Source: Flavobacteriales bacterium (lineage in GTDB: Bacteria > Bacteroidota > Bacteroidia > Flavobacteriales > Flavobacteriaceae). Taken from it: a stretch of DNA of 6,421 nucleotides. A program made the position numbers and the translations under genes. The notes under the pieces were generated by a model, which searched no databases, was not told where the DNA came from, and saw only the letters and a list, made by a program, of their open reading frames with translations. Positions 1 through 5,732 of the stretch are shown piece after piece. The stretch spans positions 1 to 6,421 of the forward strand of contig JALSTJ010000435.1 of the NCBI GenBank assembly GCA_026983815.1, in the 5' to 3' direction. Positions within the stretch are counted from its first letter, which is position 1, and each line of letters opens with the position of its first letter.

Positions 1-341
1 TCGTCTAAAAAATATTCCACCAATTGCGGAATAAATTTACCTTTATACGGGTGTAAACGATGAACATGTTTTGTGGTATCTTTTTCTTTTAAATTGTCAA
101 AGGATAATGCCCAATTCAAATCATCGCCTAATTTTTCCTTCCAATTTATTTCTCTTTTACCATTAAAGCTTTCATAATATTTTTTTAATTCGTATTTATT
201 AATAACAGTTGTTCCGTTATTACCGTATTTTTTTATTTTACCATATTGAATAAGATAAGATATGTTTGAGGCGGTAACATTCTTTTTTAAATATTTACTC
301 GCCCATTTGCTTGCTTCTTTTATGGATAACAACTCTGTCAT
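1..341 (-). CDS. DNA methyltransferase (N4/N6 type), N-terminal part, cut by window edge
   Basis: The first 113 codons of a gene that runs off the left edge. Residues about 4-57 resemble a small MerR/excisionase-like helix-turn-helix (LLSIKEASKWASKYL, then a YLIQYGKIKKYG wing-like stretch). Residues 94-113 carry HRLHPYKGKFIPQLVEYFLD. This matches the segment that, in DNA N4-cytosine/N6-adenine methyltransferases of the DNA methylase N-4/N-6 class, precedes the DPFxGSGT (S-adenosylmethionine) motif; that motif would lie just outside the window. The expected product methylates DNA, either as part of a restriction-modification system or alone. ATG at 341 is the first start in frame and follows an A/T-rich leader. 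The gene begins 35 bases after the glyS stop on the same strand, with no terminator between, so read-through from glyS is possible. The family call rests on the HPYKGKF-type motif only; target specificity and any partner nuclease cannot be seen. Confidence 0.7.
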   Translation of the reverse strand, partial: MTELLSIKEASKWASKYLKKNVTASNISYLIQYGKIKKYGNNGTTVINKYELKKYYESFNGKREINWKEKLGDDLNWALSFDNLKEKDTTKHVHRLHPYKGKFIPQLVEYFLD

Positions 342-376
342 TTATTATATTTTAAGCTAAAATTAGTGAAAAATTA

Positions 377-1903
377 TTACAACCAATTCCGCAAATCAAA
401 TTTATCGGCGATATGCTGACGCAATTTGTCAATCGGGATACGGATTTGTTCCATTGTATCTCTATCACGCAAGGTTACCGTATTGTCGTCTTTGGTTTGA
501 TGATCTACCGTAATACAGTAGGGCGTTCCTACGGCATCTTGACGACGATATCGTCTTCCGATGGCATCTTTTTCATCGTAACTGACTTTGAAATCCCATT
601 TTAAATCGTCAAATATTTTATTGGCTATTTCGGGCAATCCGTCTTTTTTTAGCAAGGGCAAAACCGCCACTTTGGTCGGTGCCAAAATCGCCGGAATTTT
701 CATAACCACTCTTGTAGAACCGTCGGGTAATTCTTCGTCTTGTAACGAAGCGGAAAATACCGCTAAAAACATTCTGTCCAAACCAATGGAAGTTTCAATC
801 ACATAAGGCGTATAGCGTTCGTTGATTTCCGGATCGAAATATTGTAATTTTTTACCCGAATATTTTTCGTGCTGACTTAAATCAAAATCGGTGCGTGAGT
901 GAATACCTTCCAATTCTTTGAAACCGAAAGGAAATTTGAATTCTATATCGGTAGCGGCATCGGCGTAATGGGCTAATTTTTCGTGGTCGTGAAAACGATA
1001 AAAATCGTCACCAAATCCTAGTGATTTATGCCATTTCAAACGTTCGGCTTTCCACCGGTCAAACCATTCTTTTTGTGTGCCGGGACGAACAAAAAATTGC
1101 ATTTCCATTTGTTCAAATTCACGCATACGGAATATAAACTGGCGGGCAACTATTTCGTTGCGAAAAGCTTTTCCCGTTTGTGCAATTCCAAAGGGAATTT
1201 TCATCCGCATGGTTTTTTGAACGTTTAAGAAATTCACAAAAATACCTTGTGCCGTTTCGGGGCGAAGGAACAAATCGGTTGCATTTTCGGCGGAAGCTCC
1301 CAGTTTTGTGCCGAACATCAGGTTGAATTGTTTGACATCCGTCCAATTTTTACTACCCGAAACAGGGTCGGCAATTCCTAATTCTTCGATGAGTGCTTTT
1401 ACATCGGCTAAATCTCCGTTTTCCAAAGATTTTGCCATTCGTTGCATAATTTCTTTTTGCTGTTCACGATATTTTACAACTCGCGGGTGAGTAGTAACAA
1501 ATTGGGCTTCGTCAAAATCATCGCCAAAGCGTTTTTTGGCTTTTTTGATTTCTTTTCTGACCTTTCCTTCTATTTTTTCTACATAATCTTCAATCAAAAC
1601 ATCGGCACGGTAACGTTTTTTAGAATCTTTATTGTCAATTAAAGGGTCGTTAAACGCATCGACGTGTCCCGAAGCTTTCCAAGTGGTCGGATGCATAAAA
1701 ATGGCGGCATCCAATCCTACGATATTTTGGTGTAATTGTGTCATTGCCTTGTACCAATATTGACGTATATTATTTTTCAGTTCCACGCCATTGGGACCGT
1801 AGTCATAAACAGCACTTAATCCGTCATAAATTTCGCTTGAAGGGAATACAAAACCGTATTCTTTGGCGTGCGAAAGCACTTTTTTAAATTGTTCGTCACT
1901 CAT
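377..1903 (-). CDS. glyS: Glycine--tRNA ligase (single-chain, alpha2 type)
   Basis: A complete 508-residue cytoplasmic class II aminoacyl-tRNA synthetase that charges tRNA-Gly with glycine using ATP. It is the single-chain homodimeric form (also called GlyQS), not the alpha2-beta2 GlyQ/GlyS form. Visible landmarks are motif 1 around residues 36-50 (YGPNGVELKNNI), the WKASGHVDAF substrate-pocket segment (75-84), RPETAQG (214-220), motif 2 (about 243-272, with AFRNEI and the REFEQMEMQFF stretch), motif 3 (GLDRMFLAVF, 374-383), and an HGTP-type anticodon-binding domain (about 404-500, starting ILAPTKVAVLPL). Length and ends fit bacteroidotal homologues. The ATG at 1903 has no Shine-Dalgarno motif, only an A/T-rich leader, as is normal in this phylum. 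A promoter-like pair sits in the upstream inverted repeat. It is richer in G+C than the membrane-protein genes further right, as expected of a highly expressed essential gene. Confidence 0.97.
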   Translation of the reverse strand: MSDEQFKKVLSHAKEYGFVFPSSEIYDGLSAVYDYGPNGVELKNNIRQYWYKAMTQLHQNIVGLDAAIFMHPTTWKASGHVDAFNDPLIDNKDSKKRYRADVLIEDYVEKIEGKVRKEIKKAKKRFGDDFDEAQFVTTHPRVVKYREQQKEIMQRMAKSLENGDLADVKALIEELGIADPVSGSKNWTDVKQFNLMFGTKLGASAENATDLFLRPETAQGIFVNFLNVQKTMRMKIPFGIAQTGKAFRNEIVARQFIFRMREFEQMEMQFFVRPGTQKEWFDRWKAERLKWHKSLGFGDDFYRFHDHEKLAHYADAATDIEFKFPFGFKELEGIHSRTDFDLSQHEKYSGKKLQYFDPEINERYTPYVIETSIGLDRMFLAVFSASLQDEELPDGSTRVVMKIPAILAPTKVAVLPLLKKDGLPEIANKIFDDLKWDFKVSYDEKDAIGRRYRRQDAVGTPYCITVDHQTKDDNTVTLRDRDTMEQIRIPIDKLRQHIADKFDLRNWL

Positions 1904-1926
1904 TATGTATAATTTTTAATAAAAAA

Positions 1927-1962
1927 GAAAAGCTATCTTTGAATGCACAAAGATAGCTTTTC
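1927..1962 (-). terminator. Strong intrinsic terminator of the coiled-coil protein gene
   Basis: A perfect 15-base-pair inverted repeat (1927-1941 with 1948-1962) around a six-base loop. Read on the minus strand it is followed at once by six T residues (1926-1921) and then more A/T. It lies 24 bases past the stop of the coiled-coil gene, in the right orientation to end that transcript before glyS. The plus-strand side has only broken T runs, so it should work mainly on the minus strand. Confidence 0.9.
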
Positions 1963-1978
1963 GGTTTTAATTTTACAA
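1948..1978 (-). promoter_or_regulatory. Predicted Bacteroidota sigma promoter for glyS
   Basis: On the minus strand, TTG (1978-1976) is followed after 20 bases by TATCTTTG (1955-1948), matching the Bacteroidota housekeeping pattern TTG-N17-23-TAnnTTTG. The -7 box is embedded in the first arm of the terminator hairpin. Transcription would start in or just after the hairpin loop, giving a leader of about 40 bases that lacks the first arm and so cannot fold the hairpin. Because the repeat is palindromic, the same box also appears on the plus strand (1934-1941), where it has no gene to serve. Confidence 0.6.
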
Positions 1979-1986
1979 TATGGATT

Positions 1987-2898
1987 TTATTTCAAAGTCA
2001 TATGTGTCGTTCCGACTTTTACTCCATTTTGGTAAATTTCGACTAAATAATCCCCTTTGATAATTTCTTTTTTCTCATCATTAGGTTTGACGAAGCTACA
2101 AACTTGTAGCGCTTTGTTTTCATATACCACTTCTTCTGCATTACTTATTTGTACTTGATTTCCATCCACTTCTATAGTATCCAAAGTTCCTAAAACTTTT
2201 CCGTCAGGATTTACTACGCGAACAAAGAAAACTTGTTTTCCGGCATCCAAAATATCATTTTTTGGTATGGTAAAACAAACTCTAATTTGTTGTGTTCTCC
2301 ATTTTCTACTGGTTTCAATCACTTTTCCGCTTTTTCTAATTTTTACTCCTGTAGCGTGAATATTCGTAGGATAAAGAATTTTGGCTTTATTCAGGGTTTT
2401 GGACAATTCTTCATTTTTATTTAATAAGGTATCATTGAATTGTTTTTGTTGGTCAAGATTAACCGCCAAACTATCCTTTTCAACAGTAAGTTGTTGATTG
2501 GCCAAACGCAAGGAATCTGCTATTTTGTAAAGTTTGTCACGCTCTACTTTTAAACGGGCAATTTCTCTTTTATATTTTCTGAGAACTCGAGCCGTAATTT
2601 TCTTTTGTTTTTGAATTTCTTCTTTGAGAGTCTCAATACGTTTTTTAGCTTCTTCTACTTTTCCTGAAAGTTCTGAATTTTGTTTGATTTTTTGGTCATA
2701 ATCAATTTTCAGTTCATCTAATTCATTGATTATTTGTTCTTTTTGATCTGTTAAAAGATCATTTTGCGCCGAAAGTTCTTTATAGGTGCTATAGGTATAA
2801 TAACCTAAACCTAATAACATAATTCCTAAGGCAATTACCGCTATTTTTAAAACAGCGGCTCCTCTTCCTTGATTACTAGTGTTTGCGTTGTAGTTCAT
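1987..2898 (-). CDS. Membrane-anchored coiled-coil protein of unknown function
   Basis: 303 residues. A short polar N-terminus is followed by one membrane segment (about 14-36, with KIAVIALGIMLLGLGYY), a long charged coiled coil (about 38-172, rich in E, K, L, Q with heptad-like leucines), and a compact, probably beta-rich C-terminal domain (175-303, with repeated VxxSGKV, VNPDGKVLG and YLVEIYQNGVKVGT strands). The membrane segment is probably an uncleaved anchor placing the rest in the periplasm. I recognise the architecture as common in Flavobacteriia, where such proteins are hypothetical or loosely labelled as chromosome-partitioning proteins; the coiled coil alone gives no support for that role. 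The ATG at 2898 is preferred over one at 3042. The longer form adds 48 residues that overlap the end of the neighbouring gene, and a TACTTTTG -7 box lies only 14 bases before the chosen start. It probably forms its own transcription unit, closed by the terminator after it. Confidence 0.85.
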   Translation of the reverse strand: MNYNANTSNQGRGAAVLKIAVIALGIMLLGLGYYTYSTYKELSAQNDLLTDQKEQIINELDELKIDYDQKIKQNSELSGKVEEAKKRIETLKEEIQKQKKITARVLRKYKREIARLKVERDKLYKIADSLRLANQQLTVEKDSLAVNLDQQKQFNDTLLNKNEELSKTLNKAKILYPTNIHATGVKIRKSGKVIETSRKWRTQQIRVCFTIPKNDILDAGKQVFFVRVVNPDGKVLGTLDTIEVDGNQVQISNAEEVVYENKALQVCSFVKPNDEKKEIIKGDYLVEIYQNGVKVGTTHMTLK

Positions 2899-2912
2899 AG
2901 TTTTATTTTTTG

Positions 2913-2920
2913 CAAAAGTA
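2913..2920 (-). promoter_or_regulatory. Predicted -7 box for the coiled-coil gene
   Basis: The minus strand reads TACTTTTG, an exact TAnnTTTG match, 14 bases before the ATG at 2898. No TTG is found at a suitable distance upstream; that stretch is A/T only, so the -33 element is weak or absent. The box supports the shorter start, because the longer reading frame would begin upstream of it. Confidence 0.5.
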
Positions 2921-2992
2921 TATTTATTTTTTTGGTTTTTAAATACTGATTTTAAAAATATTCTTTCTATTTCAATGAATAAACGAATTTTC

Positions 2993-4096
2993 TCAATATT
3001 TATTGTCTTTCCATTCAAAATTTCCTTTGGAAATATTTGCAAGAGTTATGAATAAATAAAATGGATATAAAAAATCACTAAAAATAATTTTAAAAAAATC
3101 AATATTATTTTTGTAAAATCTATTGATTTTGAAAATAAAAAAAGTATCTATAGAAAACTTAAAGAAAAGAAAAATAATAGATAAAACAGGAATACTTACC
3201 AAGCTTATTATAAAAAATATTTGAAATAGATTGACTATCAGAATTAATAAACCTAGAAAAAACGAAATTTTTGAATTATTATAATTTATTTTTGAAGCCC
3301 AACGAACTTTTTGTTGTATTAATTGATGAAAATCTTCTGCCGGTTTGGTTTTAACCAAAGCATTTTTGTTTTTTAGAAAAAGTATTTGATTATGAAATTT
3401 TTTATGAAATTTTTCTAATAAAAACACGTCGTCTCCCGAAGCTAAATGATTGTTTCCTAGGTATCCTTTGACTTCAAAAAAAGCCATTTTTTCAAAACAT
3501 AAGTTAGCTCCATTGGCAAGAAAAGGTTTTTTTTGAGCAAAACCGGCTTGTGTAAATGCTTGCAAAATCAAAAATTCCAAAGTTTGAAATTGCAAAAACA
3601 ACCTTTTACTATCTGTGTAAGTAACAGGACCGGCTATCATTTTCGGGTGTTTATTTAGAATGAAATCATTATAAGTTTCCAACCACTTTTTTGGGATGAT
3701 GCAATCGGCATCGGTAGTTATGATATAGTTGAATTTTGAATTTTGAATACCCCATTCCAGTGCATCTTTTTTTGGCGAATTACTTTTTCGTTGATTTTTT
3801 AAAATCCGTATTGGTAAAATGCTTTGGTATTTTTGGATAATTTTTTCTCCATTATCTGTAGATTTATCATTAATGAAAACAATTTCAAAAAAATTTTTAT
3901 CATAATCTAATTGATTTAATGAATTTAGTAGAGCAGGTAAGTTGTGGGCTTCATTTTTAAAGGGAATAATTATAGAAAAAGGGGTTTTAAATGCAGATTT
4001 TTCTATTTCTGATCGAGGGATTTTATTTATCAGAATCATGACATAAAAAATCATAAGTATATAAAGTATCAAAAATATAAAGGCAATAATAGTCAT
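2993..4096 (-). CDS. Membrane-bound family 2 glycosyltransferase
   Basis: 367 residues. One N-terminal membrane helix (about 3-23) precedes a cytoplasmic GT-A catalytic domain (about 39-270), followed by two or three hydrophobic C-terminal segments (about 278-322 and 338-355). Family 2 landmarks are all present: the nucleotide-binding start SIIIPFKNEA (41-50), FINDKSTD (74-81), the DAD metal-binding motif (129-131), the SGDD acceptor/catalytic-base region (220-223) and QKVRW (262-266), a QxxRW motif as in processive or membrane-embedded transferases. It should transfer a sugar from a nucleotide-sugar donor to a lipid or growing glycan at the inner membrane; the actual donor and acceptor cannot be told. 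Its ATG overlaps the stop of the upstream gene (ATGA), so the two are very likely translated together. It is AT-rich with many Lys, Asn, Ile and Phe codons. A 94-base gap follows before the coiled-coil gene. Confidence 0.9.
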   Translation of the reverse strand: MTIIAFIFLILYILMIFYVMILINKIPRSEIEKSAFKTPFSIIIPFKNEAHNLPALLNSLNQLDYDKNFFEIVFINDKSTDNGEKIIQKYQSILPIRILKNQRKSNSPKKDALEWGIQNSKFNYIITTDADCIIPKKWLETYNDFILNKHPKMIAGPVTYTDSKRLFLQFQTLEFLILQAFTQAGFAQKKPFLANGANLCFEKMAFFEVKGYLGNNHLASGDDVFLLEKFHKKFHNQILFLKNKNALVKTKPAEDFHQLIQQKVRWASKINYNNSKISFFLGLLILIVNLFQIFFIISLVSIPVLSIIFLFFKFSIDTFFIFKINRFYKNNIDFFKIIFSDFLYPFYLFITLANISKGNFEWKDNKY

Positions 4097-4992
4097 GAGT
4101 TGGTTCTATTAAAATTCCACATGAATAAAATACCCAAAATAAAAGGAATTATAAAATTAAAAATCCACATAATTCCCACAATTTGTATTATGAAGGTTAT
4201 AGATAATCCCAATTTTGAAAAAACCCAAGTGGCAATACCTCCTTTTACAGCCCAATCGGTATAAGTCAATACGGGAACTAATGAAGCCAGAAGATAAGTC
4301 AAATATATAGCATTCAATATTTGAAAGAGATTTCCATGTTTTTCCACAATCCAATATAGCAAGAAAAATTGTGTGCTAAAAGCCAAATATCTCAAAACTG
4401 AATAGAAAAAAGAATTTTTTAGCAATTTAAAATTTATAATGAATTCAATAGAAACCTTTTTGTAAATAATATATAAAAATACTATGGAAATTATTGACAA
4501 TAAAACAATAAACCATATTTTATCCGATATGATTTTTTTTAAAAAATAATCATTTTGATTCAAAAAAATAACAGCAATTATTCCAAAAATTATGGTTGTA
4601 AACAATTGACTTAGGTTTCCGATAAAAATCAGTCCTAAAATATTTTTTCTATGTAAAGCTTTATAAAAATAAGCTTTTGCCCCATATTCTCCAATACGAT
4701 TTGGGGTTACTAAAGCCCATGAAAAACTGATAAGACTTTGTTTGAAAGCGGTATAGAAACTAATATTTTGAATATTTCCAGCTAAAAATTGCCATTTTTT
4801 TATTTCAAAAAACCAATTGAGTATAGAAAAAATTAATAAAATACTCCAAATTTGTAAGGTTTTATCAAGAGAAAAATTCAAATTAAAATCCTGATGACTA
4901 ATAAACCATAAGGCATATATGCTTATTGATATTTTCAAAACCAATTTTAGTTTATCCAAAATTTTATCTGTTAAAGCAACTGCTATATTCAT
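4093..4992 (-). CDS. UPF0104/lysylphosphatidylglycerol synthase TM-like integral membrane protein
   Basis: 299 residues, nearly all hydrophobic, with about seven membrane segments (roughly 16-33, 47-62, 117-143, 157-178, 197-217, 224-245, 265-292). The conserved patches are those of the YbhN/UPF0104/LPG_synthase_TM family: NRIGEYGAKAYFY (98-110) and a late TYTDWAVKGGIATW segment (243-256). The family includes the flippase-like domain of MprF. This protein lacks the soluble aminoacyl-transferase domain of MprF, so it is not a lysyl-lipid synthase in itself. Some relatives are linked to moving or presenting lipid-linked substrates. Overlap by ATGA with the glycosyltransferase gene suggests a shared pathway, perhaps assembly or flipping of a glycolipid; that is inference. 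ATG at 4992 is the natural start, 59 bases from the divergent ruvC start. No clear TAnnTTTG box was found for this gene. Its sequence is among the most AT-rich in the window. Confidence 0.8.
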   Translation of the reverse strand: MNIAVALTDKILDKLKLVLKISISIYALWFISHQDFNLNFSLDKTLQIWSILLIFSILNWFFEIKKWQFLAGNIQNISFYTAFKQSLISFSWALVTPNRIGEYGAKAYFYKALHRKNILGLIFIGNLSQLFTTIIFGIIAVIFLNQNDYFLKKIISDKIWFIVLLSIISIVFLYIIYKKVSIEFIINFKLLKNSFFYSVLRYLAFSTQFFLLYWIVEKHGNLFQILNAIYLTYLLASLVPVLTYTDWAVKGGIATWVFSKLGLSITFIIQIVGIMWIFNFIIPFILGILFMWNFNRTNS

Positions 4993-5010
4993 TTATTAAA
5001 AGCTTTTGTG

Positions 5011-5018
5011 TAACTTTG
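5011..5018 (+). promoter_or_regulatory. Predicted -7 box for ruvC
   Basis: TAACTTTG is an exact TAnnTTTG match, placed 33 bases before the TTG start chosen for ruvC. No clear TTG lies 17-23 bases upstream. It lies in the 59-base divergent spacer between the ruvC start and the UPF0104-like gene. If used, RNA would start around 5025, after the upstream ATG at 4926, which rules that ATG out as the ruvC start. Confidence 0.55.
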
Positions 5019-5051
5019 TTGGGAATAAAAAATGCAAATTACTACAAAATT

Positions 5052-5606
5052 TTGAAAAAAGAGCATTTAATATTAGGTATAGATCCGGGAACTACCGTTA
5101 TGGGATATGGATTGATAAGCATAGAAGGTAATCAGCTGAAGCTTTTGTTAATGGACGAATTGATATTAAACAAGTATGACAGTCATTATTTACGTTTGAA
5201 AAAAATTTTTGAACGCACTACCCAAATCATTGACGAATTTCACCCGGATGAATTGGCTATTGAAGCTCCCTTTTATGGAAAAAATGTTCAATCAATGTTA
5301 AAACTCGGCAGGGCACAAGGCGTTGCTATGGCAGCCGGATTGCAAAGAGAAATTCCTATAACCGAATATTTACCCAAAAAAGTAAAGATGGCTGTTGTTG
5401 GTAACGGAAATGCTTCCAAAGAACAAGTGGCGGCTATGCTTCAGCGATTGCTCAATATTAAAACACTTCCCACCAAATTGGATGCTACCGATGGACTTGC
5501 AGTTGCCGTATGTCACTATTTTAATTCAGGAAATAAAACCAGTGAAAAAAAATATGGTAGCTGGAAAAGTTTTATTTCCAATAACCCCGGAAAAATTTCA
5601 AAATAA
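5052..5606 (+). CDS. ruvC: Crossover junction endodeoxyribonuclease RuvC
   Basis: 184 residues from TTG at 5052. RuvC is the dimeric, metal-dependent nuclease that cuts Holliday junctions symmetrically, working with the RuvAB branch-migration motor in recombination repair. The RNase H-like fold and all four catalytic acids are visible: D11 (in LGIDPGT), E71 (AIEAPFYG), and D144 and D147 (LDATDGLA). The conserved KNVQSMLKLGRAQG (77-90) and NGNASKEQV (118-126) segments are also present. TTG is chosen because it puts the N-terminus (MKKEHLILGIDPG) where flavobacterial RuvC proteins begin and gives the usual length. The in-frame ATG at 4926 would reach 67 bases into the divergent gene and lies upstream of the -7 box. 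ATT at 5049 is a less likely alternative. A seven-codon frame, ATG 5032 to TGA 5055, ends over the TTG, which may couple translation or may point to a one-base indel. RuvA and RuvB are not in the window. Confidence 0.93.
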   Translation: MKKEHLILGIDPGTTVMGYGLISIEGNQLKLLLMDELILNKYDSHYLRLKKIFERTTQIIDEFHPDELAIEAPFYGKNVQSMLKLGRAQGVAMAAGLQREIPITEYLPKKVKMAVVGNGNASKEQVAAMLQRLLNIKTLPTKLDATDGLAVAVCHYFNSGNKTSEKKYGSWKSFISNNPGKISK

Positions 5607-5677
5607 ACTTTTTCTACCATTTATCGGATAAACAGAGGTATTCATCCAATTAATTATACCTTTAAATAAATCATGGA

Positions 5678-5706
5678 TTGAAAATTAAATTCAGGTTTTA
5701 CTTTTG
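5678..5706 (+). promoter_or_regulatory. Predicted Bacteroidota promoter for the repeat protein gene
   Basis: TTG (5678-5680), 18 bases, then TACTTTTG (5699-5706) fits the TTG-N17-23-TAnnTTTG pattern. RNA would start near 5713, leaving a leader of about 20 A/T-rich bases before the ATG at 5733. This is the best spaced plus-strand promoter in the window and indicates that the gene is transcribed separately from ruvC. Confidence 0.65.
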
Positions 5707-5728
5707 AGAGATTAAATAAAAAACCTGA
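5691..5728 (+). terminator. Possible weak terminator or leader inverted repeat after ruvC
   Basis: TCAGGTTTT (5691-5699) pairs with AAAACCTGA (5720-5728), a nine-base-pair stem with a 20-base loop. It is followed by TTTT directly before the ATG at 5733. Transcript read through from ruvC could fold it and either stop there or bury the start of the next gene. RNA from the predicted promoter would contain only the right arm. The long loop and short T run make terminator function doubtful. Confidence 0.3.
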
Positions 5729-5732
5729 TTTT

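Noticed and set aside
413..1642. Open frames of 60-75 codons on the plus strand, and one in another minus frame, inside glyS
   Set aside because: They are shadows of a well-supported synthetase gene, with no family likeness and no promoter or leader of their own.
1904..1986. T-box riboswitch or attenuator for glyS
   Set aside because: The spacer is only 83 bases, with no specifier stem or T-box consensus, and the phylum does not normally use T-boxes. The hairpin fits a terminator.
2899..3042. Longer start of the coiled-coil gene at ATG 3042
   Set aside because: It adds 48 residues with no domain character, overlaps the end of the glycosyltransferase gene by 50 bases, and lies upstream of the TACTTTTG -7 box.
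4998..5007. Palindrome AAAAGCTTTT in the divergent spacer as an operator
   Set aside because: Ten bases of mostly A/T symmetry with no second copy in the spacer; not enough to call a binding site.
4926..5051. ruvC starting at ATG 4926
   Set aside because: It would overlap the divergent membrane-protein gene by 67 bases, sits upstream of the likely promoter, and adds 42 residues that RuvC proteins do not have.
5395..5631. 78-codon frame overlapping the 3' half of ruvC
   Set aside because: Out-of-frame shadow of the conserved NGNASKEQ...DATDGLA region, with no promoter or recognisable product.
5636..5661. Small inverted repeat AGGTAT/ATACCT after ruvC
   Set aside because: Only six base pairs with a 14-base loop and no real T run; expected by chance in AT-rich DNA.
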